Of a DNA stretch of 64,000 bases, positions 1-11,962 are shown piece after piece. Origin of the DNA: Lunularia cruciata. Its lineage: Eukaryota > Streptophyta > Marchantiopsida > Lunulariales > Lunulariaceae. A model generated the notes under the pieces. The model saw only the letters and a program-made list of their open reading frames with translations, had not been told where the DNA came from and did no database searches. Both the position numbers and the translations under genes were made by a program. The stretch is taken from contig OX419761.1 of the NCBI GenBank assembly GCA_948567375.1, positions 38,318,501-38,382,500 of the forward strand. Reading direction: 5' to 3'. Position 1 is the first letter of the stretch; each line of letters opens with the position of its first letter.

Positions 1-199
1 TGGACGTGTACGACTTTGTACAAAAATGAGTCTTCACCGCAGCTCTTGGAACTGAACTGCATGCTTGCTTCTCCGGGAAAAATTCCTCCAAAATACGCTA
101 CCCACAAGATTCTGAAGCTAAATTAAGAACAAGTTTCTCAGGGCCCGGAGACTTTCAGACAGGGAGAACAACGGATAGGGAATTCCCGAAGGAGGTATC
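1..199. other. No recognisable gene
   Basis: No reading frame or motif is recognised in this leading stretch. It may hold decayed upstream exons or flank of the GNAT pseudogene that begins just after it. Confidence 0.4.
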
Positions 200-1439
<1,240 letters not shown>

Positions 1440-1574
1440 GTTAAAGCATATTCCGTTTAGATGTGCAGTAGAAGCTTCAAGCATCATTGCATTTTGTTAG
1501 AATTACTTGTGTGTAAGCAATTGACAACTCCGGTGAAGTCATGTCGTGTAATTGGCCTCACATCAATTAGTAAA

Positions 1575-1840
1575 TGTATATCATCTTCCTTTTCCTCTCG
1601 TGTCCAACCCCCTTCTCTTCCCCAGTCAACAATCATGAGGAGTATGAAGTTGATTGTATCTTTGCACGGCACCATATTCAATGTGAACATCAATAATATA
1701 CAAAACACAAAGTTCTTTGGAAAGAATATTCTTTTCATGATATCACTTGGGAATCTCTTTCTCATCTTTAGAATGCAAAAATGGCCATTTAGGAGTTTGA
1801 AGTTTCAAGGATGTCATCAACTAGTGGTGGTGGAATATAT
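1575..1840 (+). pseudogene. Family-A gypsy integrase tail with chromodomain (fragment A0)
   Basis: This is the 3' end of a chromovirus integrase. The string HEEYEVDCI near 1634 opens a chromodomain-like block (…KVLWKEYSFHDITWESLSHL in outline, with in-frame stops). It is collinear with 16440-16698 of the complete element A2 and with 7600-7867 of A1. It runs directly into an LTR, as the end of a gypsy element does. The 5' part of this element is missing. Its left edge, near 1575, is set only by where similarity to the other copies fades. Confidence 0.7.
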
Positions 1841-2348
1841 GACAATATGGAATATCTTGACGAGTTAGTCAAGATTAACAAAATAGCAAGTAGGCTAATT
1901 TAGCCAAGAATTATGAAAATATTCTAAAAGCATCTAGAAGCAACTTGGTACCTTCTAAATATCGGATAATGTGCATGCAAAGTAGTGATTTCTGAATGAA
2001 GCTTCTTGGAAAGCTTCCCGGCTAACTTAGCTTGCGTGGCTAACTTAACTTGCATGACAAGTATGTGGTTTCTAAAAGGAAGCTTCTCGAGAAACTTCCT
2101 AACTAGTTTAGCTTTCACGCCAAGTAGGTGGCTTCTAGAATAAAGATTCTCAAGAAGTTTTTGGGTTATTTTGGCTTGCACTTTAAGAAAATGGCTTTTA
2201 GGAAACTTCTCAAGAACTTTATATATTCTCTTTAAATACCAAAGTCCAAGTTCATATTCGGCATTTGGAGTTTCCTTCATTCAAGAGTCCCAATGTGATC
2301 ATTCACCTTCATCTTCCATTCTCTTATTTCTTTCCTCAGTCTTTTATA
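1841..2348 (+). repeat. Family-A LTR (3' LTR of A0, serving as 5' LTR of A1)
   Basis: The LTR starts with a degraded TGACAATATGG (family consensus TGTAACAATATGG) and ends at CTTTTATA. A primer-binding-like TTGGTAATAGAGC follows, close to the initiator-Met tRNA primer site TGGTATCAGAGC. It carries the family's repeated GAAGCTTC-type blocks and a TTTAAATACC in place of the TATA box. It is longer than other family-A LTRs (about 424 bp) because extra GAAGCTTC blocks are present. Confidence 0.75.
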
Positions 2349-3480
2349 TTGGTAATAGAGCAAGAATTGGATGGATATAATCTATGGACAACCAAGTCCA
2401 TTTCCATAAAACCATTGGCATTTTAGTGTTCATGTTAGAACATGGATAGAAAATTTCCAATTTAGATAATTGTAGGTAGTTTGATAGAGTAGCAACCATG
2501 GCAGCAATGTCCAAAGTTATCATTGCTATGTAACGATAGATTGAGCACCTTACTTTATTTTTAGAAGAATGAGACCATCAACAACGAGAGCATGTAGAGA
2601 GAGCACCATTTTGAGAAGGAAAAGAGTTAATCCAATTTCCAAAACCCAAGGTATTTGAAGATAAAAATCTGATGTGTGTAGTGGAGAATTTTGTGTTTGA
2701 TTGCAAATATTATTTTGAAGCTACAAATGTTCAAGATGAATGGAGATAGATTATTTTGGCTTCAAGCCAATTGGATGGAATGCTAAAACTATGATGGTGG
2801 TTTTGAGTGGAGTGAGCTAAAAATTAGTTTGTTATGCCAATTTGGATTCAAGAGTGCAATAATTGGGTAATTCCAAGCTATAAATGTTCACATGATACGC
2901 ACAAGATAGATTGGCAGAATTGAAATAGATTGAGTCTATGAAAAAATACATCACTCAATTCCAAAACACTATAATGCAAATTCTAGATATGCTAGAAAGT
3001 GAAACTCTTGATCAATTATTGAGAGGTTTAAAGTCACATACCAAATTAGAAGTGACCATGTAGGAGCCCAAACACTTGGAAGATGTCATGTAGTTGGTTG
3101 AGTGCTTTGATTCCTTGGTTACAACAACTTGGTCTTGACCTTGACTTTCACAAAACCTACCAATATAGTACACATATGTGGAAGAACCAATACCAATGGA
3201 GATTGATGTCATCCAATAGAGATCACTTGGCACTACAAATAGAGAAAGATTACAAAAAAATGGTAGTTGCTTTTATTGTTACCAAATTGGACATCATATT
3301 GTTGAATGTCTACTCAGGAATAGACAACCTCAACAAATTGCCCAAATGGAGTTGGTAGAGCATGATAATTAGGGAAACAAAGAATCTCAATAGGAGAATT
3401 TGAGCCACCTATTGTGAATTTGATTAGGTCCAATGAGATTCAAAGCTTAGCCTATGCAAGTTTGCTTCATTTGCAATGTA
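2349..3480 (+). pseudogene. A1 gag remnant
   Basis: The region is collinear with the A2 gag (11963-13170). It includes the segment around 2640-2740 that reads VENFVFDCKYYFEA in one frame and a capsid-like helix region near 2930-3060. Numerous in-frame stops and frame changes make it non-coding. The gag product of such elements packages the RNA and its priming complex. Confidence 0.6.
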
Positions 3481-5598
3481 TAATAGCATATCAAAGTTGA
3501 AAGGTTTTGGTTTATTCTAGGAGTTCAAAAAATTACATATCCATGCAATTAGTAAAGGAATTAAGTATTCTTATCAAACCAATAATTATAAGTAAATTGA
3601 TAGTGGATGGTAAAAAGAGTTTTGCATCCCATACCTCATATCCTATGACATTTAAGATTGGGAAGGAGTATCTAAAGTATAACAATATGGAGTTTATTGA
3701 CGAGTTAATCAAGACTAACAAAGTAACAAATAGGTTAAATTGGCCTAGAATACTCTAGAAGCATTTAGGACGTTACTTGATATCTTCCAAGTATTGGATA
3801 TGTGCATGCCAAATGGTGACTTATAGCTTAGCTTGCATGCCAAGTAAGTGACTTCTAGAAGGAACTTCTTGAGAAGCTTCTTGATTTGCTTGACTTGCAT
3901 TCTGAGAAAACTACTTTGAGGAAACTTCTTGAGAAGCTTCTCAAAGAGCCTTGTATACTCCCCTATAAATACCAAAGCCCAAGCTCATACTAGACATTTG
4001 GATTTTTTTTGTCATTCAAGTGTCCCAATGTGATCTTCCACTTTGGTCTTATTTCTCTTCTCGGTCTTTTACATGGAGTGTACAAGGTTTGTAGTGGCAA
4101 ATTTACATTATGATATCATTTTAAGTTATCTTGGCTTGAATGTCATTAGGTCAACTTGATTGGACGACAAATTCAAGTACAACACCAAGATAAGAAATAC
4201 CGATTAAATTATTTGGCACCTTTGAGTAAGATATTTAAGAATAAAAAGTTCTAAGATGTGGAGTGTGTTAGTAAAGCATCTATAGAGTAAGCTTTGGAAA
4301 ATATAAGTCTATTTTTGTGGTGTGGATCAAGCCTATTGCGCATAGAGAACCTGATGAGACCCAAAAGCCTCATCAAGCAATGGTTGATCAAATAGTTTAG
4401 GAGTTTGCAGATGTGTTTTTGGATGATTTGCCAAAGAGATTATCCTTTGATTGTGGTATGCCTTTCAAGATTGAATTATTGCTAGGAAGTACTCCAATGA
4501 GTAGACGAATCTATTTGCTCTCACACAAGAATTGGACGAGCTTCAAACAACATTGATGGAATTTTTGGAGAAGGATTTCACAGAATATAGTGTATCTTCT
4601 TGGAGAAAACCTATACTATTTGTTCTAAAGAAGAATGGAGTACTTTTTTCTGTATTGATTATCATGGCCTCAATAAACAAATAATGAAGAATGCATATCT
4701 GTTGTTGCCTAGGATTGATGACTTGCTTGATCAATTGAGTAGAGCACACTACTTCTCCAAGTTGGATCTCCAAAGTGACTATTGGCAAATTCTCATTGAT
4801 AGGAAGGATGTGCAAAAAATTACCTTTTGTACAAGGTATGGATATTTTGAATGGAAAGTTCTACCTTTTGGGTCTACTAACGCTATGATAGTCTTCATGG
4901 ATCACATGCATTGACTATTGGATTGGTACATGGTGGTGTTCTTGGATAATATTTTTATTTATAGCAAGATGGAGGTAAAATATACAAATCACATGTGAGA
5001 AGTCCTAAGATGACTACATCAATGGATGTTTTACTGCAATAAGTCAAAGTATGCTTTTTGGCAAAAGGAAGTTATCTTCTTGGGTCATAAGATCTTATCA
5101 AAGGGGATCAAAATGGAAGAGGAGAAAATCAAAGTCATTATTGATTTTCATACTCCAAAAGATGCCATAGAAGTGGGGTATTTAATGGATTGGCAAGTTT
5201 TTGTTGATAATCTATCCACTTTTATGCCATGTCACTACACCATTGACCAATCTCTCCAAGAGATCTCAAGCTTTTAATGGACCACCAAACACAAAGAAGT
5301 ATTCCAAAAGTTGAAACATATGGTATCTTCAAGATCCATTCTTCAACCATATGATCTTCAATTACCTTGTGTGGTTGATTTTAATGCTTTTAACTTTGCC
5401 ATTCAAATTTTTTTGTAATAGGAATTTCCATATGGATCACATCCCATTGCCTTTGAGTCTCACCAACTATACAACACAAAAAGAAGTTAATCTATTTGAG
5501 ATCAAGAGCTATTAACAATGGTATATGTCATTGAAGTATGGAGGCATTATCTCTTGGAGAAACAAGTGATTATGTGAACCAATCACAAATCCTTGTTA
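3481..5598 (+). pseudogene. A1 pol remnant: protease, RT, RNase H
   Basis: The protease segment starts near 3507 (VYSRSSKNYISMQLVKEL, equivalent to the DSG region), is split by a solo LTR at 3678-4073, and continues at 4074. RT motifs follow at 4600-4915 (SKLDLQSDYWQI, FGSTNA). The catalytic box reads VFLDNIFIYSK near 4935-4967, so the second Asp of the LDD motif is Asn and polymerase activity would be lost even in an open frame. RNase H sequence runs from about 5280 to 5598 and stops abruptly at an inversion junction. Confidence 0.7.
3678..4073 (+). repeat. Solo family-A LTR inserted in A1 protease
   Basis: The sequence begins TATAACAATATGG (one change from the family start) and ends CTTTTACA. 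It interrupts the protease reading, which continues on either side when the insert is ignored. The flanks are TAAAG on the left and TGGAG on the right, while the uninterrupted A2 copy has TGGAG at this place. This is a 5-bp target duplication whose left copy has since suffered changes at two positions. It keeps CCCTATAAATACC near 3960. A solo LTR arises by recombination between the LTRs of a full element. Confidence 0.8.
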
Positions 5599-7012
5599 TC
5601 ACGTTTGTACTCAAGCTTGATATCAAACAATTACAATTTTTTTTCCCATAAATGATATCAAAAATCTATAATTGTCTCTCCCATCAATGATGTAGACATG
5701 AAGAGTCTACATCAACTTCTAAAATAAACCAAAATTCTACAATTGCAATTAGATATCATAAATTGCAAGTGAAACAAACTTGCATAGGTCAAGCCTTTGA
5801 TCCTATTGGAACTAATCAAGTTCCCAACAAGTGGCTCAAAATCTCCTATTAGGATTTTTTGTTTCCTTTATCAATGTGCTTCACCCACTCCATCTGGGCA
5901 ATTTTTCAAGGTCGCTCATTCCTAAGTGGACATTCAGCAATACAATGTCCAATTTGATAACAATAAAAACAACCACCTTTTAGTCATAATCTTTCTCTAT
6001 CCACTATACCAAGCGGTATCAATTGGACAACATCAATCTCCATTGATACCGGCTGTTCCACATGTGTGTAGTATACTGGTAGGTTCTATGGAGTTCAAGG
6101 TCAAGACCAAGTTGTCACAACTAAGGAATCAAATTGCTCAACCAAGTGCATGGCTTCTTTCACATTTTGTGGCTCTCACATGGTCACTTATTTGGTTTGT
6201 GACTTCAAGCCGCTCACAAATTGCTCCAAAACTTCACCTTCTTGTATATTTGGAATTTGCATGATGTTGTACTTAAATTACATGATGTAGTTACTTATAA
6301 TCTGCTTCAACTTTGCCAACTTATCTCATGCGGCTCATGTGGCATCTATAGTTAAAAACAAACCAAGTATTGTATCCTAAATTCTGCCCATATCAGGATT
6401 GGTGCAACAATTTGTCATTCAGCTTGCTCTACTCGGAATTGCCACCAAAGTTTTTCCATGCCATCCAATTGGTTGGAAGCCAAGAGAATATATTTCCATT
6501 CATCTTGAAGATTGGTAGCTTCAAAACAAAATTTATAGTCAAACACAAAATTCTCTACTATGCACAAGAGATTCTTGCCTTTGAACACCTTGGGTTTTGG
6601 AAACCGGGTTTGATCTTATCCTTCTTGAACTAGTACCCTCTCTACATGTTCTTGTTGTTGTTGCTTTAGTTCATCCAACAATCAAGTAAGGGGCTTGATT
6701 TGTTGCTGCATAACAATGATAACATTGGGTATTGTTACCTTGGCTAGTACTCTTTACTATTATTTGCAATTTATCTAATTTATTAGCACATAGATGCAGT
6801 ATGTCCACCGTTCTCCATAAGTTATAACCGGAAGTATTAAGAGTTCCTCCAACATAATGATTGTATGCAAAAATTCTTGCCCAAAGTACGAGGTTATGAA
6901 TTACGTGAAATGATACTTGGGTATTATTTGGACACAAAAGTCCTAATGGTTTGGTGGAAATAGATTTGGTGGTCCATAAATTCCATCTATCCCATACTTA
7001 CTTTGATACCAA
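5599..7012 (-). pseudogene. Inverted family-A gag/protease fragment
   Basis: Read on the minus strand this is LTR, primer site (TTGGTATCAA just inside 7012), gag, zinc knuckle and the start of protease (5700-5770). It then meets RNase H sequence that is itself inverted (5599-5720). The open frames visible on the plus strand here are antisense to gag. The junction near 5599 joins two inverted pieces of RNase H, consistent with an inversion or template switch between two family-A copies. Nothing here is intact. Confidence 0.65.
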
Positions 7013-7317
7013 TGTAAAAGACCAAAACCATGGAAATAAATAGGAGAATAAGAGCTCACATTAGGACACTTGAATGTGAGTAAACTCTCAATACCTAACA
7101 TGAGCTTTGGCTTTGATATTTATAGGGATCATACAAGGCTCTTGAGAAGTTTCTCAAGAAGCTTCCTTCTTAAAGCAGGTTACTTGGCATGCAAGCTAAA
7201 CTAGTTGGGAAGCTTCCGAAGAAGCTTCTTAGATGCTTCTAGAATATTCTAGGCTAATTTGTCTTATTTGTTACTTTGTTAGCCCTACTAACTTCATTGC
7301 TAAACCTCATTGTTACA
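7013..7317 (-). repeat. Family-A LTR, minus strand, internally deleted
   Basis: On the plus strand it runs from TGTAAAAGACC to CATTGTTACA, the reverse complement of the family-A LTR. It is 305 bp against about 424 bp in A2, so some GAAGCTTC-type blocks are missing. The reverse complement of the TATA region (TATTTATAGGGA) is present near 7118-7129. Confidence 0.75.
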
Positions 7318-7867
7318 AGCTAAGTCTATTCTCCTTGTTGTTCAAAATCATCAAAAACAATATCCAGACCAACATCATTGTGATCTTAAATTTTGACTTG
7401 ATGATAAGGTGATGCTTTCTTCTTGTAACTTACCCTTTGCCTTTGATATCTAAGTTTGTAAAATTGCTTCTAATTGGATAGGTCCATTTGATATCATCTA
7501 AATCATTTCTCTTATTGCTTATCAATTTGCATTGCCTTGTCATATGCCCATCCATGTTGTCTTTCATATTTCTAAATTGTAACCCTTTGTTTTTAATGCA
7601 TTTTCCTTTTTCTCTCATGTCCAACCCCCTCCTCCTTCCATCCCTATCAATGATCATAAGGAGTATAAATTTGATTGTATCCTTGCACGTCATCACATTC
7701 AGTATGGTCTCAAACAACATATAGAGTACAAAGTCCTTTGGAAAGAGTATTCCCTTCATGATGCCACTTAAGAGCCTCTTTCTCCTCTCCAAAATGCATG
7801 AATGGCCATCCATGAGTTTGAAGCTTCCATGGTGATGAGGTAGTCACCAACTAGCGGTAGAGGAATA
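7318..7867 (+). pseudogene. A1 integrase C-terminus and chromodomain
   Basis: Plus-strand similarity to A2 resumes at the A2 position near 16148 and runs to the 3' LTR. The chromodomain block begins near 7648 (DHKEYKFDCILARHH) and contains the aromatic-rich KVLWKEYSLHDAT segment interrupted by a stop. Chromodomains of this type steer integration toward marked heterochromatin. Confidence 0.7.
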
Positions 7868-8331
7868 TGTAACAATATGGAATTTACCAATGAGTTAGTC
7901 AAGTAGGCCTAATTAATCAAGAATTATATGAATATTCTAGAAGCATCTAAGAAGCTACTTGATACCTTCCAAGTATAGGGTAATGTGTTTGCCAAGTGAT
8001 TACTTTTAGGAGGAGGCTTCTTGAGAAGCTTCCTAGCTAGCTTAGCTAACATGATAAGTATGTGGTTTCTAGAAGGAAACTTCCTAACTAGTTTAGCTTG
8101 CACGCCAAGTAGGCAATTTTTACTAGAAAATTTCTCAAGAAGCTTCTGGGTTAGCTTGGATTGCACTCTAAGAAAGTAACTTTAGGAATTTTCTCAAGAG
8201 CTTTGTATGTTCCCTATACATACCAAAACCTAAACTCATGCTAGGCATTTGAGTTTCCAATATTCAAGAGTCCCAATGTGAACTTTCACCTTGATCTTCC
8301 ATTCTCCTATTTCCCCCCTTGGTCTTTTACA
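7868..8331 (+). repeat. Family-A 3' LTR of A1
   Basis: The LTR starts TGTAACAATATGG and ends GGTCTTTTACA, 464 bp. It abuts sequence of the older element D directly, with no primer site following, so it is the right edge of A1. The TATA-like box is changed to CTATACATACC. Confidence 0.8.
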
Positions 8332-8908
8332 CAACACCAACTCAACCCCAAGTATTCACTCTTTATGAAGGATGAAATAGATAAGTATCTTCATTTTGGT
8401 ATTTTTTTCATGTACTTAGTAGCAAATTGGTGTCTCCCATTATTGTTGTACCTAAGAAGGAGACAAGCAAGATTTTTGTTTGTTAGGATTTCAAAAAGCT
8501 AAATGCAACACCAAAGAAGGATCATCATCCCTTGCCCTTCACCAATTATATCTTACATCAAGTTGCAAGACATGAGTGCTATAGTTTCTTGGATCCTTTC
8601 AAGCTACAACCAAATTTACAAAGGAAGACAAAGACAACACCACCTTACTACCAATTGAAGGACCTATGCTTATAACCAAATGCCATTTGGATTATGTAAT
8701 GCACTTGCAACCTTTCAAAGAAAGATGACTACCATCTTTAAGGATTACTTGTGGAAGCTCATAAAAATCTTCATCAACAATTTCTATGTTTTAGCAAGAG
8801 GAAGGATCATTATCTTTCCTTCCTAAGGAAAATATGGGATAGATGCCGGTCTACTAGACTATCTTTGCACTCCAATAAGTTTTACTTTGCCATGAGCATC
8901 TTACTTGG
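8332..8908 (+). pseudogene. Element D: gypsy RT fragment (Athila/Tat-like), part 1
   Basis: Broken frames encode RT pieces: NATPKKDHHPLPF near 8507, HECYSFLD near 8572, and NQMPFGLCNALATFQRKM near 8675-8732, followed by a degraded catalytic box (VFIDDF type replaced by IFINNFYV). These motifs resemble the Athila/Tat branch of gypsy RTs rather than families A-C. At 8908 the reading is cut by element B1 and resumes at 31250 (GHQASRHGVEVE) and again at 37808. Confidence 0.7.
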
Positions 8909-9661
8909 TGTAATGTTCCAAGGATAGTAGAAACTCCAAGAAAAACATAGAAGAGAAAACACAAGTTCATACTCAAACTCCGATGCCTCAAAGGAGCACC
9001 TTGGTTGTATTAAATAGCAAAGGGGATGCTCTCAAAAGGAAGCTCTACCCTTGGATTAGATACATGGATTGATGACATGTCAACAAGTTCCACCCTTAGA
9101 TTAGTTGTATCTATGGGTGACATGTGGGTTTTGATCCTATCTGGTTGGTCAAACCTTCTTTGACCAATGGGAATCTTTAGGGAATATTCCTATAGGAATC
9201 TCAAAATCATATGAATGAATAACCATTGGAAAACTCTTGATGAGACAAACCAAGAGGGAGGAAAAGCTAACCTTTTCTTTGTTGGTTGCAAAATGTGTAC
9301 AATTTCAAAGCTTTAATTCATACAATTAGGCCTCAAAAATTGACTTTCAAGTTTTTAGGCTATTTTTGGCTCTTGCTCTATTACTAGAGGTACTATTTGG
9401 TGACACCTTTATTGGATCTACCTAGCCCATCATACATAACATCCTTCCAGAATATTACCAAGCCAAGCTTTACCTTTAGATAATATGTCTAGCTTTTGGT
9501 ATTACAAATTTAAACTATTTTTGGTTCTGGCCCTATTAATAGAAGTATTATTTTGGTGACACCTCTATCTGATCTACCTAGCCCATCATGCATAACATCC
9601 ATCCAGATGTCACCAAGCAAATTTTTGCCTCTTGATGATATGTCTAGTTATGAATATTACA
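8909..9661 (-). repeat. Family-B 3' LTR of B1
   Basis: The plus strand reads TGTAATGTTCC to GAATATTACA, 753 bp. The complementary polypurine tract lies just right of it (AACCTCTCTTCTTTTAAG, that is, CTTAAAAGAAGAGAGGTT on the coding strand). It matches the LTRs at 30500-31244, 31282-32013 and 37079-37802. Confidence 0.85.
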
Positions 9662-11328
9662 AACCTCTCTTCTTTTAAGACACAATGTACTTGTTGCAAA
9701 GCTATTGCTCAAAAGCTTGCACTAATACTGGTGCATTGGTCAAGCTGGTTGTTGGCTCCCATGTTGCCTCATACAATGGGTACCCTTTCCAATATACAAG
9801 ATATTCTATACAAAGATGGCAAGTACCCCGGATGCGCTTCTGGAGAATGCATTCAACTTCATATTCCTTTGTGTCATCAATAATTGATAGAAAAGGTTAA
9901 ATTTCTTATAAGGAAGGAAAATTATCTAGTTAGGGTGCATATCTACATAATAAGGAAACATGGAATATTGGATGAATGTTCATATGTGGCGGTAGACCAA
10001 GGTGATGAGCCACTATGCCAATTCAATGAAGGATGGAAAAAGGTCCAATAAAACATGGTCTGAGCTTGCAAGGGTCAACTAACGTGAGTTTGGTTGTTGA
10101 TAACCAAACTTGATCCCACACATCAAACTCCATGTGTCGGCAATGTACATCTACACATTGTTTCTATCAATTTTGGGCAATTTGCAACCTATTTTTGACT
10201 TTCTTCACTTCTTGTTGGATTCTAGAAATGAAAGTGTTGACAACATCCACTGTGTGGATCTTCATCGATCTTGAAGGCGTGAAATGATGCTCTCCATAAA
10301 TTAGGAACAATGGTGTGACCTATGTAGATGCATTCACTAAATTGTTGTATGAAAACTCCACTAGTGGAAGTAAGGTATCCCACCTTTCTTGCTCTTCTAA
10401 GGTGAGACCCATGAGCATGTCCTCAATAATACATTTAGCCTGTTCTTTCTGACCATTGGTGTAGGGATGGTAGGCTATGGACATGGCCAATTTGGTTTTG
10501 AAGAGACAAAAGAGTGTTTTCCAAAAAAAATTGGTGAATTGAGTACCCCCTCTCAATGATGAGCACACAAGTGGGGTCATGGTGAGAAAACACCACATCT
10601 AAGTAAAATTGGGCTAATTGTGGAGCCATCACATCCTTGGTGATAGGATGCACATGGATCATTTTGCTCAACTGGTCAACAAAGAGGATGATGGAGTCAA
10701 ATCTTGAGGTGGTCTTGGGCAATTCACAAACCAGATCCATGTTTACCTATTCTCAAATTTTTGAAGGAGTAAGAAGGGGTTGAAGGAGTCTTGTGGGAGC
10801 TTGATTAGAAGCTCTATTGTGTTGGTAGAGGATGCACATTCAATTTTACTCTATCACATCATTGCTCATCTTGGGCCAATAATAATTATGTTTTGCTACA
10901 TCTAAGGTCTTGTCCACTCCCAAATGACTTGCAATGGTAGAATCATGACATTCTACTAGGATGGTGATTCTTAGGTCCATGTCATCCGAGATCCATAACC
11001 TACTATCCCAAAAAGTGAGTCCTTGGGTATTGGTGACACCTTTGGATGATCAAGCTCCTACAATCTTTGGGTCATTTTTTGTAACAACAAGCATCCTCGG
11101 CCAAAATTTAGAGTTCATCTTCACCTCTACCACTAGATTGTTTACCATAGGCATTTGGATGAAATCATCTACAAGTTACCTCTTGCTTTCCATATATGTG
11201 ATCATCATGTTGAACCATTGTCTCCACTTTGCCCACCAAATCTATTGATGATAGATCTTTTTTTGTCTTGAGGTAGACTAGAGCTTCATGATCTATCTCC
11301 ACTACAAATGTTTTCTTGCCAAGATAGT
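9662..11328 (-). pseudogene. B1 integrase, chromodomain and RNase H end
   Basis: On the minus strand the integrase core reads MDLVCELPKTTSRFDSIILF, then VDQLSKMIHVHP from 10740 downward, with a further part at 10598-10320 (NGQKEQAKCIIEDMLMGL). The zinc-binding HHCC region is near 10850-10930 and RNase H near 11350-11165 (DHEALVYLKTKKDL). Chromodomain-equivalent sequence lies near 9680-9900. Frameshifts and stops separate the pieces. It is collinear with the B2 integrase at 35690-37020. Confidence 0.75.
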
Positions 11329-11539
11329 TGTCATGCATATATACATCGCTACATAACATACATTATTGTCAACATCATACACTATAGAAGCACAACTCAC
11401 ACATAAGTCATACATAGACTCTAAAGTGCCACAATGAAGTAATCAGATTGTATACAAGTCTCAAATCTACTCAACTCAGATCAGTACTTGATCTATCACT
11501 TTATAAACTGCCAACAACCAGGCATTGGTTACAGTCAAT
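11329..11539 (-). repeat. Family-C LTR fragment, left half
   Basis: On the minus strand it holds the 3' part of the family-C LTR core followed by the 105-bp R repeat (11329-11433), ending TGCATGACA, inserted in the RNase H of B1. It was split by A2, so the other half is at 17123-17257. About 13-18 bp of B1 and the 5' part of the LTR are missing at the far side, so this is a truncated LTR and no clean target duplication remains. Confidence 0.75.
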
Positions 11540-11962
11540 GTAACAATATGGAGTTTAGCAACATAGTTAGTAAGGCTAACAAAGTAGAGAATAAGCTAAA
11601 TTAGCCTAGAATATTCCAAAAACACCTAGGAGGGTTCTTGGGAAGCTTCCCAACTAGTTAACTTGCCCTCCAAGCAAGTAGCTTCTAGAAGGAAGATTCT
11701 AGAAGCTTCTAACTAGCTTAGCTTGCATGCCAAGCAGGCGACTCCTGGAAGGAAGTTTCTTGAGAAGTTTCTTAGTTAACTTGGCTTGCACTCTAAGAAA
11801 GCAGCTCAAGGAAGCTTCTTGAGAAGCTTCTCAAAGGCCTTGTATGCTACCTATAAATACCAAAGCCCAAGCTCATGTTAGCATTGGGAGTTTCCCCTCA
11901 TTCAAGTGTCCCAATGTGAGTTTCTATTCTCCTATTTCTCTCCTTGGTCTTGGTCTTTTACA
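11540..11962 (+). repeat. Family-A 5' LTR of A2
   Basis: A 423-bp LTR from TGTAACAATATGG to GGTCTTTTACA. By eye it agrees with the 3' LTR at roughly nine bases in ten over the first 200, so the insertion is not recent. Confidence 0.9.
11683..11860 (+). promoter_or_regulatory. LTR promoter: heat-shock-element-like array and TATA box
   Basis: TTCTAGAAGCTTC at 11697-11709 is three alternating nGAAn units in perfect register, the heat-shock-factor site layout. Another TTCTAGAA lies at 11683-11690 and GAAGCTTC at about 11813-11830. A TATA box, CTATAAATACC, follows at 11851-11861 and is conserved in most family-A LTRs. By analogy with the heat-activated LTR of Arabidopsis ONSEN, this may drive stress-induced transcription. 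That role is inference from motif layout. Confidence 0.55.

Larger units (their letters stand above)
1841..8331 (+). mobile_element. Ty3/gypsy chromovirus family A, rearranged copy A1
   Basis: The order is LTR, gag, protease, RT, RNase H (up to about 5598), then an inverted family-A piece (5599-7317), then the integrase tail and chromodomain (7318-7867), and a 3' LTR (7868-8331). Compared with A2, about 1.1 kb of RNase H end and integrase is replaced by 1.7 kb of inverted LTR-gag-protease sequence. A younger solo LTR sits in the protease (3678-4073). No target duplication flanks the whole, because the left LTR is shared with fragment A0. All reading frames are broken. Confidence 0.7.

Noticed and set aside
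5926-6633. Open frames of 112 and 87 codons on the plus strand
   Set aside because: They are antisense to inverted family-A gag, and the minus-strand reading matches gag of A2.
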